Assembly (NCBI GenBank): GCA_039720395.1
Contig: CM077820.1
Span: forward strand, 49,709,425 to 49,773,424
DNA: 64,000 bases
Direction: 5' to 3'
DNA from: Liquidambar formosana
Taxonomy: Eukaryota > Streptophyta > Magnoliopsida > Saxifragales > Altingiaceae
Position numbers and translations under genes: made by a program. The notes beneath the pieces are model-generated. The model had not been told where the DNA came from and ran no database searches. It saw only the letters and a program-made list of their open reading frames with translations. Shown here piece by piece: positions 22,111 through 34,740 of the stretch; within the stretch, counting starts at the first letter, position 1; every line of letters starts with the position of its first letter.

Positions 22111-22829
22111 ATGCTCCAAGCTCAACCTGCTGCTCGAAAATGTTCTATGATTCAAGCTGTTTGTGATGCGAATTGTAGTTATTGGTCAACATTCCAAGGA
22201 TTATTCTGAAATCCAAACAGTCAAGCGATTTGCGTAGGGCCTGATGGAAGAAATGGGCATAGTGGAAGCAGTATCAAAGCTCCTAAGGCTACAGATATTA
22301 CCCTTTCGAAACAATCCCAAAGAAGCTCCTAAGTCATGTGGATTAGTTTAATTTACACACACTGTTGGCTTTATTTGATAAGGATGTGGGAGGTGGTATC
22401 CAGTATCCACTTAGACCCTTTGACAAAAGAGACTTGGGGATTGTTGGGAAATTTTCTCATTGATAACAATTTTCTTTCATTTGAATAGTCAAAAGTAATA
22501 TTGTGGAAGAAAGCTAAGCCAATCTGCAGCCATCCGACTGTTCCATTGCGCCTGAGGAACATTTTCCATATGGACCATATCATATTTCACTGCTGGGACA
22601 TTTAATATTTTTGAAAAAGCTACAGAATTACCAACACAATAACATTATTTAAAATTTCGTGTACATGCACATAAGCTTGTGTGGACGAAAATTCATGGAA
22701 TTAGTCAAGAATACAAACGTGAAATATCCTCGTCAAATCATTTTCACTATCATACTGTCAAATTCAGGGAGTCAGTCAAGAATTTGAACTTGAAATAAAA
22801 TCATTTTCACCTCCTAAGGCTACAGTTTC

Positions 22830-24150
22830 ACTGAATCATGCATTTTTCTACAAAATATCATATCACCGGGTCTCAATCCATTAAATTTTACCATTAAATT
22901 TTCATTTCCATTTCATTTTCCTCTTAAGAACCAAACATAAGAAAAAAAAATTCTAAGAATTTACATTTTTTTTTTCCTTTCATTTTTTCCTAAACAACCA
23001 AACATGAGAAAATTTTATATTTTCTTTCATTTCCCTTTTTTTTTCTCCTCTTATCTTTTTCTTTAATAAAATCCACTAATCAAATAGAAGGTTAGACTCA
23101 TCAGTTTCAAAGAAAAATTAAAAAAATGTTGTCATTTTTGTGGGTGGAAAAATGACTTATAAGCTGTGATTTTTTATTATTTTATTTTTAAAATAAAATT
23201 CTACCAATTTGCCATTCCAAATTTATAAAATTTCATGGATATGCAAAAAAAAAATTCTACACAATGATTTTGTCGTATGTTACTCGGTCGGTAGAGACTG
23301 TAAAAATTGGTAAATCGAGTCTCTCATCACGACGCCTTAGAATTTTCAGTTTAGTCATGCAGTGTAATTCTTTTAAGTCAGGGTAAATTAGACGGAACCC
23401 CCCTAACCTATAGCTCATTTTCATGAAACTGCCCTAAAGAAAAAATTGCATCAATGTACGTCCCTAATCTTTTAAATTTTTGCAATCAGCTCTGCTGTTA
23501 CTCCTGTTAGTCTCCGTTGACGGAAAATCATCATGTGCCATCACGTGAGAATGCAACACTCGCTAAATGCCATATTTACCCTTCCAATTCCAACTCCAGA
23601 TATCGTTTTGCTGTTTGAGCACGAGCTCCACGATGACGATCATCTTTTTCCTTTTTTTTTCTTTTTCTTCTTTCCCTTTTGTTGATGAATCTTAGTGGCC
23701 GGAAAAAATGGATTTGACTGGAAAATTAAATGAGGTTGGCCGGAGAGGTTGGATAGTATGGGTGGTCGGAAAAATGCAGGAGAGAGATGGACAGGGCAAT
23801 ACAATCTTTTCATTATTCTGTTAACACCGTTTGTTCAATTAAAGGTTCAATATGTGTTAGGGGTACATTGATGTAATTTTCTTTTAGGGGGGGGTTTCGT
23901 GAAAAAAATCTATGTAAGTGTAAGTTACCCTTTGGACTATAGCCAAGAAGACCGCAGACAGGAAAGGTGCATTCCTGCTATTATACAGGCATTGATTATC
24001 TCACATTCATCAATCATCATCACCTTTATTAAAGCTTTTTTTTTTCTTTTTTTTTTGGTTGGATAGGTACCTTCATTAAAGCTGTTTCTTTATAAAGAGG
24101 GATGGCCCTTTCAAAACCTAGAATCCAAGGCAAAATTATTGTACTACTAG
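22830..24150 (-). repeat. NLR-upstream block, copy 3 (partial, no leader)
   Basis: It shares ATGCATTTTTCTACAAAATATCA, TGTTGTCATTTT and the GATGGCCCTTTC words with copies at 17.5, 28.2 and 35.8 kb. Two AT-rich TIR insertions (about 22886-23095 and 23381-23930) interrupt it. The leader portion is absent. Confidence 0.5.
23381..23930. mobile_element. TIR element with GGGTAAATT/ACTTACCC-type ends
   Basis: The ends GGGTAAATTAGAC and (inverted) GGGTAACTTACAC face each other. Inside them, CCCCCTAACC and TTAGGGGTACATTGATGTAA mirror TTGCATCAATGTACGTCCCTAA. No unambiguous target duplication was found. It sits inside block copy 3. Confidence 0.5.
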
Positions 24151-24152
24151 AT

Positions 24153-24809
24153 TAGGGATGGCAATGGTCGGGTCGGATGCAGGTCGGCACTATCCCATAC
24201 CCGACTTAACCTTTTAATTTTTTATACCCATGCCCGACCTGATACTCGATGGGTATGAACAATTAACCCCCATCCTCGATCCACTGTTTTATTAGACTAT
24301 CCATGCCCGACCCGCCCATACCCGACCGCCCTGTTGTGAGGATTTTTTTCCCCCAAATTCCATTTTGTTTGTTACTTACACCTATTACATGTTATTCATA
24401 TAATCATATACCAAGCTTATAAATATTTTTAGCACCTACTTAATATGATCTTGTTCAAATAAAATCATACCTAATATGATCACACAAATATTATACACAA
24501 ACATAAAGATTAAAAAACAATAAAAATACATAATGAGCCTTCGAATGGACTCCATAAGCCTATATCAAGATAGGTTTAAATAGGTATTTATATTTTATTG
24601 TAAAAAATATATATATTTTGTAAATATAGCGGGTCGGGTTGGGTCTTCGGATTTTTTCTTGTTGGGATCCATACCCGACCCGTACCTGAAATTTTTAAAA
24701 AATTTATACATATACCCGACCCGATACCCGAAAAAAATAAAAAATACCCGCCCATTCGGGTATGGATCGAGTCGGGACCCTATGGATCGGGGCGAAATTG
24801 CCATCCCTA
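24153..24809. mobile_element. Non-autonomous hAT element with CGGGT/ACCCG arrays
   Basis: The perfect flanks TACTAGAT (24145-24152 and 24810-24817) bracket ends TAGGGATGGCAAT and TTGCCATCCCTA. Both arms are rich in ACCCGACC or its complement, giving foldback arms. The short frame in the right arm is a shadow of this array. Confidence 0.85.
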
Positions 24810-24817
24810 TACTAGAT

Positions 24818-25734
24818 GCCTGACATCTCTGCATTCTTTCTTTCAAAATTTTTATTTTTATTTATATTTATATTTATATTTTTTTCTCCTTACGAAGGAG
24901 ACATCTCTGCACTCAATTGAATCCAAGGCAAAATTATTTGTACTAGATGCCTGACATCTCCGCATTCTTTCTTTCGATTTTTTTCCTTTCTTGCTTTTTT
25001 CCCCTTACGAAGGAGACATCTCACTGGCCTTTACAACAACGGGAGACTGTCAAAACCCAACCCGGGAGACTGTCAAAACCCAACCCCCAAAACACGCCCC
25101 CCCCCCCCCCCCAAAAAAAAAAAAAAGGAAAGGGGAGATCGTCTAGCGGGAAATTCATACCGTATTCAAAATATAAGTAATCTCATTTTGTGATAAGTGA
25201 TTACAAATAATGATATCGTATGATAGCGTTTTTAAAATGATCTTTTTGTAAGTAAGAATTGAAAAGTTCTTTTTTTTTTTAATTTGCTTTGTTGCTTTTT
25301 GTTATCAATTAAAGCAATAAAATTAAAAGCGTATTTGATAAATTTGATTTTTGTTTTTTTTTTCTTTTTATTACAAGAACAAAAACAAGTATGGTGGAAA
25401 TTATCAAAATACAATGGATATAGTTGCCCACTCGCCCCTCTCGTTGTTTGTCAAGAGACATGATTAGAGTAAATTGTGAGATCAAGAGGTTGAATTGGAT
25501 GAGAGAACTTATAAATTTTGCTTTCAAAAATAAATTTTATTTGTTTTTTATTAAAAGTAAAATTTTACTTTAAATTGTTTCTTACTCATTAAAAATTACT
25601 TATTAAAACTTGTAACTAAACACTATTTTTTATTTTTATAATTTTTTGTTTTTAAAAGTCAAAAAAATCATTTTAAAAGCATAACCAAAATGGAACACAA
25701 TCAATGAGTATTTTTTTTTTCTTGGGAAAGTAAC
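24818..25734. other. AT-rich spacer with tandem 3' stub
   Basis: The CCTGACATCTC..GCATTCTTTCTTTC stretch occurs twice (24820-24900 and 24949-25020). A run of 18 Cs followed by As lies at 25095-25125. An AT-rich TIR-like stretch (about 25210-25690) follows. No gene was recognised. Confidence 0.4.
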
Positions 25735-26395
25735 AGAGAAGGTATTCATGCAAGTTTCAAAAATGACAGCAACCCACTATGTATCTCATCACTGTTAAGC
25801 ATTGCTCCCTAGGAATGGGGATGAGGATGGTGTCATTTTCGAGGTGGACTAATACTAGAATGGCTTAAGGTATTTTTGGGTAATCCTAAGAGTTTCCCAC
25901 TCAAAACTTACGAAATTCTATAAATATAAGAAAGTTCTATATATTGAATGATTTGGTTACAACTTGGATGGTGAAAGTGCATCAAATTGAATTGATATCT
26001 ATTACCATGAACGTATTAAAAATGAAACCATCAAATGGTATAATAGTTCATAAGAAATTAATAAAACGTACTGAGTAACTAGTAAAGCGCGTCTCCTACT
26101 GTAATCTCAAAATTTTCAATCTAATCATGTAGCAATTCTTTTGAACTCTAGCCAAAGTAAACTACAGTAGTAATAAAAACTTATAATCTATATGTAGTCG
26201 TGTCATGGATCGCTAAGAGCCAAGTAAAATAAGATTATCAAAGTATTTTTTGAACTTATAATCCTATTTTGTTTAGTTTTTATTGATCCATAAAATTATC
26301 AAAGTACTTTTCGAATTTATAATTCCACCGAAGACTCACTCCAGTCACGGCCATGGTGCATTCGAGCTACCATGAAAATGCATTTATCTGAAAGC
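25735..26395 (-). repeat. NLR-upstream block, copy 4 (partial)
   Basis: Words such as GATGGTGTCATTTTCG, GAGTTTCCCACTC, AACCATCAAATGGTA and GCAATTCTTTTGAACTCTAGCC match copies 1, 2, 5 and 6. There is no leader and no coding exon. Confidence 0.45.
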
Positions 26396-26398
26396 TAC

Positions 26399-26525
26399 TA
26401 GGGTTAGCCTAGTGGTGAGGGGGAAAGGGGGGAGGGGTGAGGGGTGAGGGGTGGGGGAAAAGGATACAAATAGAATAGGTTAGGGGTTCAAACCCCTCTC
26501 AATGTACCACAAAAAAATAAGGGTA
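26399..26525 (+). mobile_element. SINE-like element with G-rich insert
   Basis: The A-box-like GTTAGCCTAGTGGTGAG and B-box-like GGGGTTCAAACCCC with an A-rich tail match the SINE at 6318-6419. A G-rich run of GGGGTGA units (about 26420-26457) has expanded between the boxes. No clear target duplication was seen. Confidence 0.55.
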
Positions 26526-26894
26526 AATTACACTTATATCCCCTCTAGTATCTGATAATTACAAATGCACCCCTTCTCATTTTTGAAATTACTTTGACAC
26601 CCCGGTTAGGATGATTAGTTTGATGGGTTAACCATGCACATAAAATGACATCAATACCCTTGATGTAAATTGCATTGTTTAACAAATCTCTCTCTCCCTT
26701 GCCCTCTCATTTTTATCAATGCAATTTGATAAAATCAAATCTACACCATGACTTCATTTTTAATTGGATTATTTTTTATTTGTGTGTGTGTGTAGGGTAA
26801 TATAATTTAATTGTACTTTATGCTCTATTTTTTAGGAGTGCAGACATGGTCGGTGATGAGTGAAAAATATTTTTTTAAAATTAAAAATATATTA

Positions 26895-27345
26895 AAATAT
26901 GGGTAAATATCCACAATATCCCTCATAAAAAGAATTATATCCACAAACCCCATAAAAATAATTTTCATATCGAAAAAACCCAAATAGGGTTAATCTATAT
27001 CCAAAAAACCCAATAATTTAACTTCCATCCAACTCCATTAGAGTGATGAATTTTTTTTTACCAAAATACCTTTATTACATTTTTATTAAAATATAAAAAT
27101 AATTATTCAAAATTTGTATTATCTTCTTGTTAATCTAAAAAATGGATTATTTGTCATATATCACAAAAAAGTTATTAAAAAAAAAAAAAGACAAAAGAAA
27201 ATGAATAAACAAACAAATATAAAAAAGATATATCATTCCAAAAGTTGTGTAATTTAAACGGAATTGGATGGAAGTTAGGGAAGTGGGTTTTTTAGATATT
27301 CGATAAATTTATTTGGGTTTTTTAGATAGACAAATTACTTTATAT
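26895..27345. mobile_element. TIR element with AAAAAACCCAA arms
   Basis: AAAAAACCCAAAT and CTTCCATCCAACTCCATT in the left arm mirror AATTGGATGGAAGTTAG and ATTTGGGTTTTTTAG in the right arm. The ends are approximate and the interior is AT-rich and non-coding. Confidence 0.5.
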
Positions 27346-27381
27346 ATATATATATGGGGGTTTTGGATCTCTTCTTCTTCT

Positions 27382-27418
<37 letters not shown>

Positions 27419-27460
27419 ATTACTCATCATCTCACTTTCAGCCATCACCTTTAACCTTTA

Positions 27461-27728
27461 TACTCCCTTCATCCCATTTTGTTTGATAAACAATTTTCAT
27501 TTTGGGAAGTCCCAAAATATTTGTTACTCAATACAATTTTTTTTTTCCTTTCCCAATATGCACCTTCATATATTTAAAATTACAACTACTCCAATCATGA
27601 GACAAAATAAAGTAATAGGGTAAAATTGAAAAATTAAATTTAATGAGTCACATGACATTGTATTAAATAGCTCACCTTAATATGCATACTTAGTCAAAGT
27701 GGCTCAAACAATTAGGACGGATGGAGTA
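27461..27728. mobile_element. Stowaway-like MITE (copy in block 5)
   Basis: TACTCCCTTCATCCCATTTTG and (inverted) TACTCCATCCGTCC ends have TA at the edges. A diverged copy sits at the same place in block 6 (35067-35334), so it was inserted before the tandem duplication. Confidence 0.65.
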
Positions 27729-29015
27729 AAAGTTTCTTTATGAGCTTATTAAAAGGGGTAAATGACAAGAAACCCCTTAATGTTTAGCCCTATTTCACAT
27801 AACCCTCTAAAGAAAAAAAATCGATACAATGTAACCTTCATTAGGTTTTGGTATGAAAATTTGAGTGAAAATTGAATGAAAAAACATTATAAAAAACACT
27901 ATATCCTTCTCATGTGCTCATTATTCACTCATTCTTATAGTCTTTTTTCACTTAATTTCCATCAATTTTTCACCCAAAACCTAAATAAGGGGGACATTGC
28001 ATCGGTTTTTTACAAGCTTACCTCCGTCTCTTAACTATCAAATGAGCAAAAAATCAAGTTCTTGTTTTTCTTCACGAGCAGATCACCGCCAAGGATGATA
28101 CTTAGTCACTATGGAAAATGAATCTGAAGACTATATGGTAATTAAGCTATGGATGGCAAGATGAGTCGTATAGAGAATTAGAGAGTATATAAGGAGATGC
28201 ATAAAGCAAAAATGTATTGTGTCACCTTACGAATTATGCCTTTTTCTACAAAATATTAAAGCACTGGTTCCCAAACTATACTCTTCGGTAAACAAATTAG
28301 AATAAGAATGACGTCATTGTTGAGCAGGATTCAAGCATGACATTATATTTACTATAAAACCATGTGGACAAATAACTATAATGGCTGTGATTTCATTTTT
28401 TTTTTTTTTTTGTTTTTTTGGGTTCATCCTAGGATTTTCCCACTCAAAATTTATGAAATTCCATAGATGTAAGAAATTAACGAAATATAGAAACTAATTT
28501 TAGTAAATTGAGCTAATGGCACATTAACCTAGTGTCATTCTCCTAATTTGTTGAGTAAAAGATTTTGAATTCAAACTTATAGAGAAACATTGATACTCAT
28601 TTGTTAATGTTAAGATCAGGTGTATGGGTTAATTCTTAAAAAAAATAAATAAATAAATAGTAAACTGGGTTTCTTATCATATTGCCCTAGAAATTTCAAT
28701 CTAAACATGTAGCAGTACCATAGAAATTTCAATTTAATCATGTAGTAATTCTTTTGGACTCTAACCAAAGTAGACAGCAGCCAAGGGTGCATTCCAGCTG
28801 TTACCATGCATTCATCATCCCCTTTTCCTTTTCATTTTTTTTGTGTGGTTGAAATGCATGCACTTACATTCAGCTATCACATCACCTTTATGAAAGTCTA
28901 CATTATTAAAAAGAGATGGCCCTTTCACCAAGGAATCTAAGGCAAAATTATTAAAGAGAGATGGTCCTTTCACCCAGAAGGTCTACATTATTAAGGAGAG
29001 ATGGCCCTGCCAGAC

Positions 29016-32000
29016 GGATTGGGATTTGCTGCAGTTTGTGAAACAAACTGCAGCCTCCAGTAGCCGTTGATGGGATGCCACGTGGATTGAAGATAATTTA
29101 ATGGCTGAGATGAATGGGGAGCATTTGGGGGGTTAAACACTAACGCCGTTTGCTGTCCATCCATGGAAAACAACAAAACGCTGCGTTTTGTTGTTTTGGG
29201 TTGGAGCCAAAACAAAACGAAAATGGGTTTGCTGCCATTTCAAAAACGAAATCCTCCTCTCTCTCCTCTTCCTCTGTCTCTCTTCTCTGCCCCCCGTCGG
29301 ACTCTCCCCGCTCCTCTCCGGCAACACGGCGCGTTTTGTGATTCAATTTCGGGGGCAAAACCATCCGCCATCCCATTTCAATCTCCCCCCTCTCTCTCCT
29401 CTCTCTCCTCTCTCCGCCGCCCCTTCCTTATCGAACCCAGATCTGGGTTTCGGCTCACCACCATTTCCCCCACCACCGGCCCAGAGCTGAAAAATCCATC
29501 ACCGCTGCCGCTGCCGTTGCCACTGCTGCGAGATCCATCGCCGCTGCTGCTGCCGCTCCGTGCTTCCCCCTTCTGCCCCTGCTGCCGCTGCTCCTTCCTC
29601 GGCGGAAACCCAGGTATGTTCTGTGTTTTTTTTTTCTTTTTTTTGTTTTCTTTTTGTGTGTGTGTAAACTGGTTTTTTTTTGGAGAAATTTCAAGGTTTT
29701 TTTTTTTTTTGGTGTGAACTGGGTTTTAGGGCGCACTCTGTCGACGGCTGTCCTTCAACCTCCTGTCGGCTTCCAATGATATGCTTCCTTCTTGCTTCCA
29801 TACCCACGAAACCCAGGTATGTGTTCAACTGATTTTTTATTTTTTTTATTTTTAATTTTTGTAACCCTAACCCAAAAAATCTAATACCTAGGTTGAAATC
29901 AGATCGCGAATTGGGGAGCACTCCATTGACGGTGTTCCTTCCACCTCTGGTCGACCTCCATTAACCCCATTCCTTCTTGCTTCCATACCCCCAAAACCTA
30001 GGTATGTGTTCAACCAGAATTTTTTTTTTTTTTTGTAACCCTAACCCCAAAAATCTTATATTCTTCTTTGATTTCTTTGTGGTTTGATTGTTATCTTATG
30101 ATATGCGATTATTATTATTGTTATTATTATTATTATTTTGTGTATTATGATGTTATTGTTCGGAGTTAGGGATTTTTTTTTTTTTTGTTTTTGGGTTTGT
30201 TGATGAGTGAAAAATTAATATGATACAATGTAGATATTCTTATTGTTAATTTTCTGTTTCTTGTACTCTAACCAACAAGTTAACAACATTACCAAAAGAA
30301 AAAAAAAAGTCAATTCTTGATTGATGAAGTTAGCTTGCTGTTAGGGAATTTTTTGTTAAAAAATCTGTTGGTTTTTTTTTTTTTTTTGAAAAATGCAATA
30401 CATGTTCAAAAATTTGTGTGTGTGTGTATTGCTGTTGGTGGTAGTGCTGGGTTTATGGGTTAGAGATTCCTTGTAATTTACCTTTAATTTTCTTATGGAT
30501 GAGGAGAAAAATAGATTGACTACTGCAATTGATAGAAAAAACTAAAGGAATTTTAGTCATTATTTTGCTTTTTATTTGCTCTTATTATTGTTATTATTTG
30601 CTATTATTATGGAATTTTCCTCTTTTTTTTCTTTTTTTTTTTCTTTTTTTTGTTGTATTCTTGTATCTTAGGTTAATATATTCGTTTAATGTTAATTGCA
30701 ACCTTTTTTTTTTCTTCTAGTTACCATGCTTTCTAATTTTGTTGTGTAGGTTGATGACTATCAGGTTTTGTGCAATGGATTAAAGATTATTTGGAAGAAT
30801 TGGGTTTTTTTTGCAATAAATTGAAAACTTTTTAGAAGAACTATAATCGAATGAACTTGAAGCTAGAGGTGGAGCAGCCCAAAATGAACATTAGAACAGT
30901 GATTTGGCAAAGGATAAAAGAAGGCCTCATTGTTATTAAGCAAATATCAAAGTTTTGACTTTGTTTTTTAGTGCCTTTGTGTTGGCTTTAACTATTATTG
31001 TAAAATGTAATAGGACATTGTTATTTGTCATTGTAATGGAACACATCCATCTTTCTTTATTTTTTTAGATTCTCGTAAGTCCTAATTGGGGCTTTGGCTA
31101 GTGTTTGGATGTCTAAATGGGTTGTCTTTTTGTAAGTAATGATGATAATAATAATAATAACAATAATAGGGCATTGTTTTTGACTTATTGATGTATTTTT
31201 TTTTTGTGACTTTATGTTGGTTTTTTATTGTTAAATGTATATATTGATTTAGTTGAAATGATTGAAAAAGATTTGTTTATATAAAATAATTGAGTAAGAT
31301 TTGTTTGTAAAATGAAATGAACAAGTTTTATTTATATGAACTAATTGAGTTGGAGCATGTTTAGAACTCTATTTTAGTGTGTAACAATTTTGTGGTCTGG
31401 AGTTAAAATAAGGAAAACATTGCTTTGTCCCAACAAATGGATGGTTAGACTATGTAAATAGCTCTGTTATTGGATGAGCAGTTAACGTGGTTTAAAAAAG
31501 TGTAGGACCTAATAAATCACAAATGAAAATAGTGTCTACATAACATTAAAAGGCTTGTTATATGATCTCATATCAAAAGGCAAATGATGGGCTACATAAA
31601 TTAATATGTTTCCTTTAGGCAACCAACATATGCCTGGCTCTACATAATCCCCTGTTTTATGGTACCTGTGTATGAATAATTAGGCAACCTACTCGTTATA
31701 ACCATAATAATGGTAACCAACAAGCTCAAGTTTTTCATTTAACAAAAAAAACCAATTGGATCAAGTTTGAAAATTATAAGAAAGCCCCTAAAACAAGAGC
31801 ATTGCAGCCACAAAAGCCATGACACCAAAACACAACAGGATGCCAAAAAAGGCTTTTAAACAACGCTATCAAATTATACCCCATTTCAGCCATGCTTTGC
31901 TACAAATAAATAATCTGCCATACTTCTTATAATTTTACATAACCTGCTCTAATCTAAAACAACTACAATGCAATTCTAAGCACAACCGGCAAAAAATGCA

Positions 32001-32653
32001 TTTTAAAAGCAAGAAATGTATCAAACAGCCCCAACAATAGCCTTGATAGCATTTAACTCAGCAGCAATAGGCATTTCTCCTTACAAGCAAAACACAGTCT
32101 TTCTCCCTCCAATCCTGTCAAAAGGAATAAGTTAACATCATAAATTATATTAACCTAAGATACAAGCATACAAGAAAAAAAAAAAGAAAGAAAGTAAAAT
32201 GCCATAATAATAGCAAATAATAACAATAATAAGAGCAAATAAAAAGCAAAATAATGACTAAAATTCTTATAGTTTTTTCTATCACTTGCAATAGTCAATC
32301 TATTTTTCTCCTCATCCGGAAAAAAATTAAAGGTAAAATTACAACGAATCTCTAACCCATAAACCCAGCATTACCAACAACAGCAATACACACACACAAA
32401 TTTTTGAACATGTATTGCATTTTTCAAAAAAAAAAAAAAAAACCAACAGATTTTTTAACCAAAAATTCCCTAACAGCAAGCTAACTTCACCAATCAAGAA
32501 TTGACTTTTTTTTTTCTTTTTTTTTTTTCCTTTTTTTTTTTTTTTTGTAATGTTGTTAACTTGTTGGTTAGAATACAAGAAACAGAAAATCAACAATAAA
32601 AATATCTACATTGTATCATATTAATTTTTCACTCATCAACAAACCCAAAAACC

Positions 32654-32684
<31 letters not shown>

Positions 32685-33827
32685 AACCCCTAACAACAGC
32701 AGCATAATACACAAAATAATAATAATAATAATAATAATCGTATATCATAAGATAGCAATCAAACCACAAAGAAATCAAAGAAGAATATAAGATTTTTGGG
32801 GTTAGGGTTACCAAAAAAAAAAAAAAATCTGGTTGAACACATACCTAGGTTTTGGGGGTATGAAAGCAAGAAGGAATGGGGTTAATGGAGGTCGACCAGA
32901 GGTGGAAGGAACGCCGTCAATGGAGTGCTCCCCAATTCGCGATCTGATTTCAACCTAGGTAAAAGATTTTTTGGATTAGGGTTACAAAAATTAAAAATAA
33001 AAAAATAAAAAATCAGTTGAACACATACCTGGGTTTCGTGGGTATGGAAGCAAGAAGGAAGCAGATCACTAGACGCCGACAGGAGGTTGAAGGACAGCCG
33101 TTGACGGAGTGCGCCCCAAAACCCAGTTCACACCAAAAAAAAAAACTTGAAATTTCTCCAAAAAAAAACCAGTTTACGCAGTTTACACACACACAAAAAG
33201 AAAAAAAAAAAAAAAAAAAAAAAAAGAAAAAAAAACACAACATACCTGGGTTCCCGCCGAGGAAGGAGCAGCGGCAGCAGGGGCAGAAGGGGGAAGCACG
33301 GAGCAGCAGCGGCAATGGCGATGGATCTCGCAGCAGTGGCAGCGGCAGCGGCGATGGATCTTTCAGCTCTGGGCCGGTGGTGGGGGAAATGGCGGTGAGC
33401 CGAAACCCAGATCTGGGTTCGATGAGGAAGGTGCGGCGGAGAGAGGAGAGAGAGGGAAGAGATTGAAATGGGATGGCGGATGGGGACCAAATCTGGTGTC
33501 GCCGGCGCTGGAGAAGAACGAGGATAGTCCGACGGGAAGGAGAAATGGGGATGGGTTTTCTCCCAGCCGAGAGGAAGAGGAGAGAGAGAGAGAGAGAGAG
33601 GGGATGGATTTTGAAATGGCTGGATTGCCATTTTCGTTTGCTTTTGGCTCTAAACGAAAACACCAAACGCTGCGTTTTGTTTGCTAAATAGCAAACGGCG
33701 TTAACGTTAAAGGCAGCAATATGGGTCTTTGATCTCAGCCGTTGGATGAAGATGGCGCCACGTGTCACGCCATCTACGTCTACTGGACGCTGCAGTTGGA
33801 AGCCCCAACTGCAGCAAATCCCAATCC
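29016..33827. mobile_element. 4.8 kb foldback Mutator-like element with about 1.7 kb terminal inverted repeats
   Basis: The perfect 9-bp flanks CTGCCAGAC (29007-29015 and 33828-33836) surround ends GGATTGGGATTTGCTGCAG in inverted orientation. Arms about 29016-30705 and 32125-33827 are diverged inverted copies. The centre (about 30705-32125) is unique and has no transposase frame. Each arm has, from the outside in: a subterminal hairpin, a CACGTG G-box, a GC-rich leader-like stretch of about 450 bp ending in a CCCAG/GTATGT donor-like site, and two degenerate copies of a 170-bp unit. The long frames in the arms are low-complexity and differ between arms, so I do not call them genes. The tandem sister block lacks the insertion. 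Confidence 0.85.
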
Positions 33828-34740
33828 CTGCCAGACATCATAGCATTCAACTTTTCTTTACTTCAAACCATCACAACAGTCAACTAGACTAGCGGAGGGC
33901 ATTTACCCACTCTTCTCTCCAGGGTGAAAGTGATCAATTAGAAAAACTAATAAAAATCTGGAATTTTTTTGTATTTTGAACTTAAAGAAGGATCATGAAA
34001 GATAAACAATGTGGTGGATGAATGTGATAATTTTATCTGGTACTGTACCATCTTACATGATTTTGCCTATAAAAACATACAAATTGTGACTTCAAGTGTA
34101 GGAAAACATTTCCACCATTTCAAATTGCTCCCTTTTTATATTATGGGTTAATAATAATTTTTTTTTTTAGCAATGTGCATTACGAGATTTCATAGCTGAT
34201 GTATAGCATGAATCATTTGGAGAGTTGCATCTCATGAATGGTGTGAATGTGAAAAGTTGTGTAGATGAATAATCATTTTGTAGTTCTTACACCTTTCTTC
34301 TCTTTCTTTTTTGTTTTTTTTTTTTTTAAATCAAGAGGTTTCAAATGCTTTGCACCTGACTAATCCCTTAGGCACATGCAGTTTCCTGTTTCACATGCAC
34401 CAGACAATTACAGGACCAAAATTCATGAAAGTGACCTTGACGAGAAGTGGTGAGAATGGATCTTAAGACCTCTTGCTTACTAAGAGGCTCTTGGACCACT
34501 CAATCCACCCCTCATGGTTTGTAGTTCTTACTAATCTAAAGCCTATTCTGAAGATAATATATGAGTTGACACGCCTCAGTGAGAGCCTCACTAGCTACGT
34601 CAATGCCCCAAGCGCAAAGATAACAAAATAAGTTGAGTTGATTAACGCCTACTTGTTGATCACTGTACCCACAAGATACTTATTACAATAACAAAAATAG
34701 CAAAAGTAGGTTTTTTTAATTAAACTATCACAACCCTTTT

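Larger units (their letters stand above)
27390..34740 (-). repeat. NLR-upstream block, copy 5 (left half of a tandem duplication)
   Basis: Without the 4.8 kb insertion at 29016-33827 this block aligns from end to end with 35010-37930. It includes a Stowaway-like MITE (27461-27728), an orphan NLR leader with GGTAAGC donor (about 28010-28150), and the GAGATGGCCCT and AGCATTCAACTTT.CTTTACTTC stretches. No NB-ARC or LRR exon is present. Confidence 0.65.

Noticed and set aside
33013..33768. 251-codon open frame on the minus strand in the right arm of the Mutator-like element, and its 184-codon counterpart on the plus strand in the left arm
   Set aside because: Both run through low-complexity (CTG/CCG)n, (CT)n and poly(T) tracts, differ by frameshifts between arms, cross donor-like sites, and resemble no protein family. 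They are better explained as GC-rich leader-like DNA.
34370..34530. tRNA-Leu or tRNA-Ser-like sequence on the minus strand (also near 15400-15540)
   Set aside because: The AGTGGTCCAAGAG and GGTCTTAAGATCC words resemble tRNA boxes, but pairing is poor and two diverged copies exist, so a decayed retroposon is more likely.
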